NCBI RefSeq assembly: GCF_016735115.1
Contig: NZ_JAERQJ010000004.1
Location: 248,001-312,000, forward strand
DNA from: Aquimarina mytili
GTDB taxonomy: Bacteria; Bacteroidota; Bacteroidia; Flavobacteriales; Flavobacteriaceae
Length of the DNA stretch: 64,000 nucleotides
Direction: 5' to 3'
The position numbers were made by a program, and so were the translations under genes. The notes beneath the pieces were generated by a model, which saw nothing but the letters and a program-made list of their open reading frames with translations, was not told the DNA's origin and did not search any database. Of the stretch, positions 22,616 through 31,260 are shown one piece after another; the first letter of the stretch is position 1, and the number at the start of each line of letters is the position of its first letter.

Positions 22616-23803
22616 CTATATCTCTGGTAACATAGATACTGCATTCTTGTCTTCTAAAAGTCCCATTGATTTAAGATAGCGTTCAGTAGTTTTTACCGTT
22701 GTATGGCGGCTCATTTTTTGGATTTTAATAATATCTTTTTCTGCCTTGTACCAATTTACACAAGCCGTATGTTTAAAGCCGTATAGAGTATAGTCGGGGT
22801 CATTATCAAAACCAAAATATTTTTTAACCTTCTTAAAATGTTTGGACATATAATTCTCTCCCATTTGAGTATTAGAAGGTTTTTTACGACCATTAAAAAG
22901 AAAATAATCATTTGGATATTGTTCTAAATTCATTTTAGTAATAATAATAAGAAGGGCAGGAGCGATAGGTATAATGTCATATCTTTTTGTTTTACTTTGT
23001 TCTACTGCAATACGTATAATGTTTTGTTTTAAATCAATATCACCAACTTTTAATCTTCTTAATTCTACAGGGCGCATAAATGAGTAATATATAAAAGAAA
23101 TAATAGTCCATAAATATGGATCATTTTCTAAAATGTATTTTTTCATTTCTGCGACTTCCTCATTTGTATATGGCTTGTTTTTTGTGCCATAATCAGTAGG
23201 TAAATTATCGAATTTTTCAAGTGGATTTTCTCCTTTTACCCATTCTTGATCTATACAATCATTATAAAAAGCACTGATAACTCCTAATGAGTTATTATGT
23301 GTTTTTGATTTGTTTTTTAAATCAGTTAGTAAATACATTTGATATTCTTGCACAATTTTAAATGTAATATCATTGATGAATCTGATAGGTTGTTTTTGTT
23401 TTTCACCCCATTCAACAAATTGGAGCATTGTATTTTTGAAAAAACTAATACCTCTTTTATGATATTTTTTAGCTTCTCTTAGAGTTACAAGTTTATCAAT
23501 AGCCCTACGAATTTCTATAGGCTCTTTTTTAAGTTCTTTTACTCTTTCTTTTTTTGCTTTTTCTTCTACCTTTATTTTGATCCTTTCGGTATCGATATGA
23601 AAACCTTTTATAAGAAGTTTATTAATTTGTTTTTTGCGGTCTTTTAAAAATGCTTCTTTTTCTAGATCAGTTTTATATTTAGAAGGTATATAAACCCTTT
23701 TACGTTCTAAATCGTTTTTTTGTACATTCCAAACATAGAATTTAACATAATCACCTCTTGAAGATGTTGAGCGTATTATTTCTGCTTTTTTGAATTTAGG
23801 CAT
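22616..23803 (-). CDS. tyrosine recombinase, integrase of the element
   Basis: From ATG 23803 the protein has 395 residues; an upstream in-frame ATG at 23866 would add 21 and run towards the arm sites. The N-terminal about 200 residues hold an arm-binding basic part and a SAM-like core-binding domain. The catalytic domain shows Arg244 (SFMRPVELRRL), His345 (LYGFKHTA), His367 (SRHTTVKTTERYL) and nucleophile Tyr376. It is adjacent to attR and transcribed towards the element interior. It would recombine the 24-bp tRNA-Pro core for integration and, with an accessory protein, excision. Confidence 0.92.
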   Translation of the reverse strand: MPKFKKAEIIRSTSSRGDYVKFYVWNVQKNDLERKRVYIPSKYKTDLEKEAFLKDRKKQINKLLIKGFHIDTERIKIKVEEKAKKERVKELKKEPIEIRRAIDKLVTLREAKKYHKRGISFFKNTMLQFVEWGEKQKQPIRFINDITFKIVQEYQMYLLTDLKNKSKTHNNSLGVISAFYNDCIDQEWVKGENPLEKFDNLPTDYGTKNKPYTNEEVAEMKKYILENDPYLWTIISFIYYSFMRPVELRRLKVGDIDLKQNIIRIAVEQSKTKRYDIIPIAPALLIIITKMNLEQYPNDYFLFNGRKKPSNTQMGENYMSKHFKKVKKYFGFDNDPDYTLYGFKHTACVNWYKAEKDIIKIQKMSRHTTVKTTERYLKSMGLLEDKNAVSMLPEI

Positions 23804-23869
23804 GTTTTGAAATTCTCCTTTATTTATAAGGTTAAAAACCTTAATTATTGTGTTTTTATGCAACATAGT

Positions 23870-23900
23870 ATTGACTCATTAAGTGACTCAATAACCGTAT
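23870..23900. promoter_or_regulatory. attR arm region with repeats shared with attL
   Basis: ATTGACTCAT (23870-23879), AGTGACTCAA (23882-23891) and ACCGTAT (23894-23900) lie between the integrase gene and the core. They match the two motif types on the attL side. Binding here could also control the integrase promoter. Confidence 0.5.
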
Positions 23901-23910
23901 AAAATGGAAA

Positions 23911-23943
23911 AACCGTTGACTGTCTGTTGACAATCAACGGTTT
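23911..23943 (-). terminator. terminator of the restored tRNA-Pro
   Basis: AACCGTTGA (23911-23919) pairs with TCAACGGTT across a 14-nt loop. On the minus strand it follows the tRNA 3' end and is trailed by T residues. The element therefore supplies its own terminator for the tRNA gene it occupies. Confidence 0.7.
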
Positions 23944-23949
23944 ACTTTT

Positions 23950-23973
23950 GTCGGGGTGGCAGGATTCGAACCT
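23950..23973. repeat. attR core: 24-bp repeat within tRNA-Pro
   Basis: Identical to 837-860. It covers the acceptor and part of the T arm of the intact tRNA gene, so integration leaves a complete tRNA on this side. Confidence 0.9.
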
Positions 23974-24025
23974 GCGACCTCCGCGTCCCAAACGCGGCGC
24001 GATAACCGGGCTACGCTACACCCCG
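23951..24025 (-). tRNA. tRNA-Pro(TGG)
   Basis: On the minus strand the sequence folds as a 75-nt tRNA. The acceptor CGGGGTG pairs with CACCCCG, the discriminator is A, and the anticodon stem CCGCG/CGCGG encloses loop TTTGGGA with anticodon TGG. The T arm is GCAGG TTCGAAT CCTGC. It is the integration target of the element; CCA is not encoded. Confidence 0.95.
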
Positions 24026-24229
24026 AAGTAAATGATTTTACTTTTGAGGGTGCAAATATAGGTAATTCATTTAGTTTAATAATAAAATTAATGAATAAAA
24101 TAAAAGATATTTTTGTTAATACGTTTTTAGTACTTATATATGCTATAATTGACTACTGTTATTTTTAAAACTCATTATATTTAATAAATATAGAGTAGTA
24201 AGTAATACTAATAACAGTATGGTTCAGTG

Positions 24230-24586
24230 TTATGAGTGGTAGTACCTTTCTCTAAAGATTTTGTCATCTTTCCATTCGGTAACAACGGTTTGTTCAGAAA
24301 GCATAGTGCTTCCGTCTTTTAACTTCAATTCCATTACTGCATCATAAAAAGAATGATTTCCATTTATAGCATAATTATTTACTTCATACTTTATAAATTC
24401 CGCAAGTTGATTATCTATAAAGTCTTGTTCAAACTTAACATTAAATGCTTTTCCTTTTTTAGGAGCATCATTTGCTTCTTTTAACTCAACATCATCATGT
24501 AAATAGGTTTCCATAGCTTCAATGAATTCTCCTTTTGCTAATAATTCATGAATGTGCTTAAGGTTTTTCTCAATTGTACTTTCCAT
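24230..24586 (-). CDS. SnoaL/NTF2-like small protein
   Basis: The 118-residue product shows the NTF2-like pattern: an N-terminal helix (LKHIHELLAKGEFIEAMETY), an acidic turn (LHDDVELKEANDAPKKG), then strands ending VVTEWKDDKIFRERYY. It is a probable small ligand-binding or cone-shaped fold protein with unknown ligand. A similar protein is coded at 55176-55529. It stands alone just outside the element. Confidence 0.75.
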   Translation of the reverse strand: MESTIEKNLKHIHELLAKGEFIEAMETYLHDDVELKEANDAPKKGKAFNVKFEQDFIDNQLAEFIKYEVNNYAINGNHSFYDAVMELKLKDGSTMLSEQTVVTEWKDDKIFRERYYHS

Positions 24587-24844
24587 TTTTCTTCTGTTTT
24601 TTTAATTAATAGTTAATTAGATGTATATGTAATAATAGCACAAAGATATATTCGTGATTACCGTATTAAAATGTAGTTTTTTCCTTAATGCTTGTTGATT
24701 TTTCCCTAAATCAGGAATTATAAACGAAATATGGTCTTGGTTTACTACTTCGTGTAAATTCAAATTTCGAATTCTTCAAATTATAGATTAATTATTTGAA
24801 GGGTACTCAGCTTTTTAACGTAAAAAAAATAATATATCAACACT

Positions 24845-24923
24845 CAAACGTTTGCGAAAAAAATAGAGACTTCAATAGTTTAAAAAACTCATTTTTTTTT
24901 AGAAATATTTATGAAAACGTTTG
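24845..24923 (+). promoter_or_regulatory. two LacI-type operator palindromes upstream of amylase gene
   Basis: CTCAAACGTTTGC (palindrome CAAACGTTTG at 24845-24854) and its inverted near-copy around AAACGTTT (24915-24922) lie 70 bp apart. The A/T-rich leader of the amylase gene follows. The AAACGTTT core is typical of LacI/CcpA-family sugar regulators, so maltose/starch control with possible looping is inferred. The rest of the 24587-24985 gap shows no gene. Confidence 0.55.
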
Positions 24924-24985
24924 AGGATTATTAAACCAATAATTTTCGGATAAAAAAATTACTAATTCACAAATTCACACAAATT

Positions 24986-27900
24986 ATGAGAAAACGCTTA
25001 CTCTATTTTGGGATGCTTTTATGCATGTTGCTTCCCAAAGTCAGTTTGGCACAATCCTTAAGAAATTTGCCTTTTTCTTGGGATAATGTTACCATTTACT
25101 TTTTATTGACCGACCGCTTTAATAATGGTGATCCAACCAACGATACTAGTTTTGATCGCCAAAAAAACAGTACTGCCAACGAACTTGATTTTCAAGGAGG
25201 AGATATCCCAGGTGTTACACAAAAAATTCAAGAAGGATACTTTGATAAATTAGGTGTAAGTGCTATTTGGGTAACTCCAGTAGTCGAGAACAGACATGGA
25301 TTTATTGGTACAGAATTTAATGACTATCCTTATCATGGTTATCATACTAATGACTGGACCGCATTTGATCCTAATTTTACATCTGCAGAACAGTTTCAAG
25401 AATTTATTGATGAAGCACATAACCACGGAATTAGAGTGCTTGTCGATATTGTAATGAATCATACAGGGTATCGTACTTTTAAAAGGGTGAATGGTAACTT
25501 AGAGTTTGTTGATGAAGAATACCCTCTTGATTGGGTGAGACTAGAATGCCAGAAAGATGGAGAACCAAATAATGGAGAATTACGTTGTGATGATTACAGC
25601 ACGCCTTTATATGGATTGCCAGATATAAGAACAGAATCTTTTAACGAAGTTCAATTACCACAATGGTTGTTGGATAAGTGGGAAACCGAAGGAAGAAAAC
25701 AACAAGAACTAGATGAGTTAAATGCATATTTTGCAAGAACAGGTAAGCCAAGAACTCCGAGATACTATTTGATCAAATGGTTAACCGATTGGGTAAGAGA
25801 ATATGGTATTGATGGTTTTAGAGTAGATACAGAACGTCATGTAAGAGCTGATGTTTGGAGAGATCTAAAAGAAGAGGCAGTATTGGCATTAAGAGAGTGG
25901 AAACAAAATAACCCTGCTAAGAAATTAGACGATCTTGATTTTTATATGACCGGAGAAGATTCGGGATTAAATATTATTGGTAATCCTGGTGATCAATTAC
26001 CGGAGGATTTTACCGTTAGCAAATTCAATAGTATGATTAACTTCCAATCTCCTAAAGATGCCTATACTAATATGGGGCAAGAGGAGATTTTTAGCTCTTT
26101 TGCTGCTAAACTGAATCAAGATGGAGGATTTAATACTTCTGGAGAGTATAATATGGTAAGCTACCTGAGATCACATGATTTTAGTGAATATTATACCGGA
26201 AACATGTATTATGGAGGTACTACCTTATTGTTATCACCAGGAGGGGTTCAGATTTATTATGGAGATGAATCAGGAAGACAGTTTTTTAATGCTCAAACAT
26301 ATCCAGATGCAGGATATCGTGGTTTTATGAACTGGGATTCATTAGATGAAGGAATGTTATTCCATTGGAGAAAATTAGGAACTTTTAGAAGAGAACATAC
26401 TTCAGTTGGAGCAGGCTCACATCAAAAATTAAGCGATTCTCCTTATATTTTCAAGAGAGAATATAATCGTAACGGAGAAAATGATAAAGTATTAGTTTTT
26501 CAAGGACAAGATGGTGATTTTACAGGTCCTCTTAATGTTTTTGGGATGTGGCCTAACGGAACAAAATTAAAAGATTATTTCTCGGATACGGTTGCAACGG
26601 TTTCTAACGGCACGGTTAACTTTGGAACTGCCTTTGGAATGGTATTAGTTGGAGAGCCTTTCGAAGTTTCAGATTCTGTTAGTTTGACTGTGGATCCAGC
26701 TTCTGGAGTATATACAACACCAATTAATGTTGAGATGAATGCTTCAACAACAGCACAAGGAGCTTCTGTTTCTATCTTTTATACTATAGGAGGTGATACA
26801 CCAACTGTAGCAAGTACTTCATATAATGGGCCTTTTGAAGTTAGTTCAAGTACAACTATTAAGTCAATAGCTATTGATTCTGAAGGAAACGAATCTGATG
26901 TAGTAACAAGAGACTATATAATTGGTGATGGAGGACCATTTGATATACATTTTAAGAAACCCGCAGATTGGTCTTCTGCTTTCGTATATATCTTTAATCA
27001 AAATACAGGAGAAGCATTACCAGGATTTCCGGCATGGCCAGGAGTTTCAATGCAAAAAGTAGGAGATTCTCCTTGGTACAAATATACCATCGATCAAACC
27101 GTACAGGTAGGTATTGTGTTTAACGACAATGGTGGAGCGCAATCTGATGATTTAAGTAGAATTAAAGAGGGTTGGTATGATAATCAGTGGTTTGATGAGT
27201 GCCCAAGCGAATGCCCAGGAATCATTATAGATACTGCATATGATATACATTTCAAGAAGCCAGCAAATTGGAGTTCAGCTTTCGTATATCTTTTTAATAA
27301 AACGACTGGAACTGCATTACCGGGATTTCCTGCATGGCCAGGTGTGGCAATGCAGAAAGAAGGAGATTCGCCATGGTACAAGCATACTGTAGATCAAAAT
27401 GTTGAAGTTGGTATTGTATTTAACGATAATGGAGGAGCACAAACCGATGATTTATTTAGAACGACCGCAGGGTGGTATGATAACCAATGGACTGATACCT
27501 GCCCAAGCGATTGCTCTGGAATTGTAGTAGATCCATCTTTTGATGTGTACTTTAAAAAGCCATCTTTTTGGAACACAGTATATATTTACATTTTTGACAA
27601 AAATGCAAATGCTCCTATCTCCGGATTCCCAGCATGGCCAGGAGTAGAGCTCAATCCAATCGAATCAGGTTCTCCTTGGTATCCATATACTATTAATCAA
27701 TCTGTTGAAGTAGGTATTGTATATCATAATGGAAATGGTTCGCAAACCGACGATTTATTTAGAACAACAGAAGGATGGTACGATAACCAGTGGTTTGATA
27801 GCTGCCCAAGCGAATGCCCAAGTTCTAATACAAACACAGCATTAGCAAGTTCTAATAACTTTAGTAAAGCTAATACAACTAGTATGGTACTGGTTTCCGA

Positions 27901-28126
27901 AAATCCTTTTGGTGATACATTGACATTATCTTTTACGGGTGATACATCTAAAAACCCAATACAAGTAGTAATGTATAATCTAAGTGGAGAACGAATGAAT
28001 GTAACTCCAAACGGAACCGTAAAAGGACAAAACCTTACCTTAGATACTTCTTCAGTTCAAGAAGGGATTTATATATTGAGAGTAATTTCTGATCGAGGTA
28101 CAGAAATAATTAAATTGGTGAAATAA
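24986..28126 (+). CDS. secreted GH13 alpha-amylase with three starch-binding modules and T9SS signal
   Basis: The 1046-residue product starts with a signal peptide (LLYFGMLLCMLLPKVSLAQ). The GH13 barrel to about residue 560 has DIVMNH (Asp154, His159), nucleophile Asp281 in GFRVDTERH, acid/base Glu324 (TGEDS) and Asp398 (SHD). A chitobiase-C-like beta domain spans about 567-645. Three near-identical starch-binding repeats (CBM26-like, FPAWPGV and GWYDNQW in each) span about 652-950. A C-terminal type IX sorting domain ends ILRVISDRGTEIIKLVK. It would hydrolyse starch or related alpha-glucans outside the cell. The modular size is above a plain amylase. Upstream operators suggest sugar control. 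Confidence 0.93.
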   Translation: MRKRLLYFGMLLCMLLPKVSLAQSLRNLPFSWDNVTIYFLLTDRFNNGDPTNDTSFDRQKNSTANELDFQGGDIPGVTQKIQEGYFDKLGVSAIWVTPVVENRHGFIGTEFNDYPYHGYHTNDWTAFDPNFTSAEQFQEFIDEAHNHGIRVLVDIVMNHTGYRTFKRVNGNLEFVDEEYPLDWVRLECQKDGEPNNGELRCDDYSTPLYGLPDIRTESFNEVQLPQWLLDKWETEGRKQQELDELNAYFARTGKPRTPRYYLIKWLTDWVREYGIDGFRVDTERHVRADVWRDLKEEAVLALREWKQNNPAKKLDDLDFYMTGEDSGLNIIGNPGDQLPEDFTVSKFNSMINFQSPKDAYTNMGQEEIFSSFAAKLNQDGGFNTSGEYNMVSYLRSHDFSEYYTGNMYYGGTTLLLSPGGVQIYYGDESGRQFFNAQTYPDAGYRGFMNWDSLDEGMLFHWRKLGTFRREHTSVGAGSHQKLSDSPYIFKREYNRNGENDKVLVFQGQDGDFTGPLNVFGMWPNGTKLKDYFSDTVATVSNGTVNFGTAFGMVLVGEPFEVSDSVSLTVDPASGVYTTPINVEMNASTTAQGASVSIFYTIGGDTPTVASTSYNGPFEVSSSTTIKSIAIDSEGNESDVVTRDYIIGDGGPFDIHFKKPADWSSAFVYIFNQNTGEALPGFPAWPGVSMQKVGDSPWYKYTIDQTVQVGIVFNDNGGAQSDDLSRIKEGWYDNQWFDECPSECPGIIIDTAYDIHFKKPANWSSAFVYLFNKTTGTALPGFPAWPGVAMQKEGDSPWYKHTVDQNVEVGIVFNDNGGAQTDDLFRTTAGWYDNQWTDTCPSDCSGIVVDPSFDVYFKKPSFWNTVYIYIFDKNANAPISGFPAWPGVELNPIESGSPWYPYTINQSVEVGIVYHNGNGSQTDDLFRTTEGWYDNQWFDSCPSECPSSNTNTALASSNNFSKANTTSMVLVSENPFGDTLTLSFTGDTSKNPIQVVMYNLSGERMNVTPNGTVKGQNLTLDTSSVQEGIYILRVISDRGTEIIKLVK
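26938..27837 (+). repeat. three tandem approximately 300-bp repeats coding starch-binding modules
   Basis: Units begin near 26938, 27238 and 27538, each coding about 100 residues with FDxxFKKP, FPAWPG, WYDNQW and CPS. The first two are most alike, indicating recent duplication; the third diverges in its middle. Confidence 0.85.
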
Positions 28127-28146
28127 TAAAGTTCTATCAATTTAGA

Positions 28147-28184
28147 AAGCCTGCTATAGAAATTATTCTTTAGCAGGTTTTTTT
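28147..28184 (+). terminator. terminator after the amylase gene
   Basis: CCTGCTA (28150-28156) pairs with TAGCAGG (28171-28177), followed by seven T. Confidence 0.85.
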
Positions 28185-28301
28185 GTTATTATAGTTAGAT
28201 TTTTTTAAGAAAAATAAACATATTCTTTATACTTTAAGTCAGGGTTAGATCGTATCTTTATGCTTATAATTGGAAACCAATCTCTTCTCTAAATTTTATC
28301 T

Positions 28302-29603
28302 ATGGAAAACCTTGATGCGGCAAGACTCCAGATGGCATTTACCTTGATATTTCATATTGTTTTTGCTTGTATTGGTATGGTAATGCCTTTTTTTATGGTA
28401 GTATCTCATTATAAATGGTTAAAAACGCGTGATCAAATTTATTTAACGCTTACTAAATCTTGGCAAAAGGGAGTAGCAATATTCTTTGTTACGGGTGCTG
28501 TTTCAGGGACTGCTTTATCTTTTGAATTGGGATTACTTTGGCCCGAATTTATGAAACATGCAGGCCCTATTATTGGGATGCCTTTTTCTTTGGAAGGAGC
28601 AGCTTTTTTTGTTGAAGCTATTGCGTTAGGGTTTTATTTGTATGGTTGGAATAAATTACCAGAGAAATTTCATTGGTTTACTGGTATTATTATTGGAGTT
28701 TCAGGAGTAGCATCAGGAATTTTAGTTGTAGCAGCCAATGGATGGATGAATGCTCCAAGTGGGTTTGATTATATAGATGGTGAGTTTTTAAATATAAACC
28801 CTATTGAAGCAATGCTTAACCCTGCTTGGTTTACACAGGCCTTACATATGACATTGGCGGCTTTTACGGCTACTGGATTTGCCGTAGCCGGGATTCATGC
28901 ATATCAAGTCTATAAAAAACGGAAGGTTGAATTGCATAAAAAAGCATTTAAGATAGCGATTACTTTTGGTGCCGTTGCGGCAATTCTTCAACCCATTAGT
29001 GGAGACATCTCAGCAAAAGACATTGCTAAAAGGCAACCTGTTAAACTTGCCGCTATGGAGGCACATTATAATACAGAAAAAGGAGCTCCATTATACATTG
29101 GTGGGGTAGTAGATACCAAAACACAAGAGGTGAAATATAAAATTGCAATACCAAAGATGTTATCTTTTCTTGCCTTTGGTGATTTTGATGCTGAGGTGAA
29201 GGGATTAAATGATTTTCCAGAAGATGAACACCCTAATGTACCCATGGTGCATTATGCCTTTCAGATTATGGTTGGTATCGGAGGGATCCTTCTTTTAGCA
29301 GGAATCTTATATTTTATTTCACTGAAGCGGAAGAAATGGTTCAATACTAATAAATATTGGTTGTTATTTGTTGTCCTTGCTCCTTTGGGTTTTATAGCCT
29401 TAGAAGCTGGATGGATAGTTACTGAAGTCGGTAGACAACCCTGGATTATTCATAAAATAATGAGAACCAAAGATGCAGTGACTCCCATGCCTGGTATAGT
29501 ATTTAGCTTTTATACTTATGTCGCTGTCTATCTTACATTATCAGTGGCAGTTACATGGTTAATGCTTCGGCAAATAAAAGTTTTAAATCATTCAAATCAT
29601 TAA
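28302..29603 (+). CDS. cydA: cytochrome bd ubiquinol oxidase subunit I
   Basis: This 433-residue polytopic membrane protein has about nine helices. Conserved features are the N-terminal helix with His18 (LIFHIVFACIG, heme ligand), the SLEGAAFFVEAI stretch with proton-channel Glu residues, and the GRQPWIIHKIMRTKDAVTP block. The total is shorter than long-Q-loop CydA, as in the short-loop type. With CydB it forms the high-affinity terminal oxidase that reduces oxygen to water and builds proton motive force under low oxygen. cydB follows 2 nt after the stop. No cydX or cydDC is seen nearby. Confidence 0.95.
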   Translation: MENLDAARLQMAFTLIFHIVFACIGMVMPFFMVVSHYKWLKTRDQIYLTLTKSWQKGVAIFFVTGAVSGTALSFELGLLWPEFMKHAGPIIGMPFSLEGAAFFVEAIALGFYLYGWNKLPEKFHWFTGIIIGVSGVASGILVVAANGWMNAPSGFDYIDGEFLNINPIEAMLNPAWFTQALHMTLAAFTATGFAVAGIHAYQVYKKRKVELHKKAFKIAITFGAVAAILQPISGDISAKDIAKRQPVKLAAMEAHYNTEKGAPLYIGGVVDTKTQEVKYKIAIPKMLSFLAFGDFDAEVKGLNDFPEDEHPNVPMVHYAFQIMVGIGGILLLAGILYFISLKRKKWFNTNKYWLLFVVLAPLGFIALEAGWIVTEVGRQPWIIHKIMRTKDAVTPMPGIVFSFYTYVAVYLTLSVAVTWLMLRQIKVLNHSNH

Positions 29604-29605
29604 GT

Positions 29606-30640
29606 ATGTTGTATGTAGTTTTATTCTTTTTGATATTCTCATTGTATCTCTATGTAGTTTTAGGTGGTGCTGATTATGGTGCCGGGATTATTGAGTTATT
29701 TTCTTCAGAAGAAAATCAAAAAATTACTAAAAAAACTATTTATCGTGTTATGGGGCCTGTTTGGGAAGCAAATCATATTTGGATTATAATTTTGATTGTG
29801 ATTTTATGGATTGCTTTTCCGGTGTATTATAACATTATAGTCGTCAATCTTCATATTCCGATCACAATTGTATTGCTTGGGGTTACCTTAAGAGGAGTAG
29901 CATTTGTATTTAGACATTATGATGCAATAATTGATAATTCACAACAATTGTATGATAGTATGTTTAAGATATCCAGTTTGATCACCCCAGTTTTTTTGGG
30001 AATGGTGTTTGGAGCATTAATAAGTGGCGAAATTGTCTTAGCAGAAGATGTCTCTACCTTGTCTTTTTATGAAGCCTTTATAAGACCATGGTGTAATATT
30101 TTTAGTGTAATGGTGGGGTTGTTTTTTGCGGCGCTTTGTGCGTTTCTATCTTCTGTTTTATTGATAGGTGAATCTGAAATTGGTAAAGAAAATATTTATG
30201 TTAGAAAATCAATTATTGCAGTTATCGTTGTTTTTGTGGTTGGTTTGCTAACCTTTGGTTATGGGTATTTTTCAGGGAATATCTTTGTGAAGAATTTTAT
30301 AAAGGATCCATTTGCAATAATTTCAGTAATGTTTTCCGGGGTTTTATTGTTGCCATTGTGGAAGACTATAAAAAATGGAAACAAAGTATGGAGTCGATTT
30401 TTTGCAGGGTTACAGGTGTTTTTAATTTTATTGGCAGCCTTGATTTCTCACTTTCCAAATATTATAATTACCCAAACAGGTACGATAAGCCTGATTGATA
30501 ATGTAGCACCGGATTCTGTGATTAATGCATTAGGTATTACATTAATCATTGGTGGTACAGTAATTTTACCTGGGTTATTTCATTTATTAAAATCATTTAA
30601 AATGATTAAGATTTTAGAACAAAATAGTACTTCTGATTAA
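29606..30640 (+). CDS. cydB: cytochrome bd ubiquinol oxidase subunit II
   Basis: From ATG 29606 the product has 344 residues. An in-frame ATG at 29555 would overlap cydA by 49 nt and is less likely. CydB features include the N-terminal YVVLGGADYGAGIIELF and GPVWEANHIWIIILIVILWI, followed by about eight helices. It is the partner of CydA that stabilises the heme centres. The two genes are one transcription unit and no terminator is visible before the tRNA promoter that follows. Confidence 0.95.
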   Translation: MLYVVLFFLIFSLYLYVVLGGADYGAGIIELFSSEENQKITKKTIYRVMGPVWEANHIWIIILIVILWIAFPVYYNIIVVNLHIPITIVLLGVTLRGVAFVFRHYDAIIDNSQQLYDSMFKISSLITPVFLGMVFGALISGEIVLAEDVSTLSFYEAFIRPWCNIFSVMVGLFFAALCAFLSSVLLIGESEIGKENIYVRKSIIAVIVVFVVGLLTFGYGYFSGNIFVKNFIKDPFAIISVMFSGVLLLPLWKTIKNGNKVWSRFFAGLQVFLILLAALISHFPNIIITQTGTISLIDNVAPDSVINALGITLIIGGTVILPGLFHLLKSFKMIKILEQNSTSD

Positions 30641-30652
30641 GTTCAAGATTAT

Positions 30653-30660
30653 TATATTTG
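30653..30660 (+). promoter_or_regulatory. -7 box of tRNA-Pro(GGG)
   Basis: TATATTTG matches TAnnTTTG and lies 12 bp upstream of the tRNA start. The -33 side is weak. Confidence 0.5.
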
Positions 30661-30672
30661 CAACCTAATTTT

Positions 30673-30747
30673 CGGGTAGTAGCTTAGTCCGGTTAAAGTG
30701 CTGGTCTGGGGGACCAGAGATCGGAGGTTCGAATCCTCTCTACCCGA
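30673..30747 (+). tRNA. tRNA-Pro(GGG)
   Basis: This 75-nt tRNA has acceptor CGGGTAG/CTACCCG with discriminator A. The anticodon stem CTGGT/ACCAG has loop CTGGGGG (anticodon GGG), and the T arm GGAGG TTCGAAT CCTCT is clear. It is the second proline tRNA in the window. Confidence 0.95.
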
Positions 30748-30752
30748 CTAAC

Positions 30753-30783
30753 AAAATCCATTTGCATAGCAAATGGATTTTTT
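30753..30783 (+). terminator. terminator of tRNA-Pro(GGG)
   Basis: AAAATCCATTTGC and GCAAATGGATTTT form a 13-bp stem over the loop ATA, followed by more T. Confidence 0.9.
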
Positions 30784-30924
30784 ACTTTGTGCCAAAACTA
30801 AACTCGTCTGATTCTTTAATGTAAAATAGAAGAGAGCCAATACATTATCAAAATGTATTGATATTTTGATAGGCATAAATTAATAGTATCTTGCATATAT
30901 TAAAATATAGCGTAGAATAAAGCG

Positions 30925-31188
30925 ATGAATCAAAATATTAAAAACGTATTGGAGTATAGCTTAGGCGTTGTATTGGTATTGGTTATACTGGTTATAGGTA
31001 TTTCTCTTACTAATGTATTAGATGAATTATTATGGGTTTTACTTTCGGTTATTCTAATCCCTATTCTGGGATTAGTATTATCTTCTTCAAAGAATAAGAA
31101 GATTGGTACCGGAATCCTTTTTTCGTTTGTCCCTGTTATAATAACACTGCTGGTTTATGTATTCATACAGTTGAGCCAGTTACATTAA
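30925..31188 (+). CDS. small three-helix membrane protein
   Basis: The 87-residue product has hydrophobic helices at about 10-28, 32-48 and 60-82. A KNKKIG loop lies between the second and third. No soluble domain and no family recognised. It stands alone between the tRNA and a convergent gene. Confidence 0.6.
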   Translation: MNQNIKNVLEYSLGVVLVLVILVIGISLTNVLDELLWVLLSVILIPILGLVLSSSKNKKIGTGILFSFVPVIITLLVYVFIQLSQLH

Positions 31189-31260
31189 AAAAGTAAATGA
31201 TTTAATACATAAATGGTATGAGTAGAGCTGGGTTTTAAATTATAGCGCTTTTTTTGCTGT

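Larger units (their letters stand above)
837..23973. mobile_element. integrated element in tRNA-Pro; candidate tail-less provirus or satellite with toxin cargo
   Basis: Seen directly: identical 24-bp core repeats at both ends, the right one within an intact tRNA-Pro; a tyrosine recombinase gene next to attR; arm-type repeats inside both ends; and gene content unlike the flanks. Contents are small HTH proteins, a VirE-like ATPase, a repressor/Cro-like switch, a dense cassette of small beta-rich and coiled-coil proteins with one large polyvalent protein, an M15 cell-wall peptidase, and a polymorphic-toxin module. No relaxase, coupling protein, T4SS, terminase, portal or tail gene is visible. 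That makes a conjugative element or a tailed prophage unlikely. A non-tailed virus or a satellite is the inference. Unit length from core to core is 23,113 bp. Confidence 0.85.

Noticed and set aside
837..23973. Integrative conjugative or mobilizable element
   Set aside because: No relaxase, coupling protein, TraG/TraM-type or T4SS gene is recognisable anywhere in the element.
837..23973. Ordinary tailed prophage
   Set aside because: No terminase, portal, HK97-type capsid, tape-measure or tail gene is visible, and the largest gene does not resemble a tape measure.
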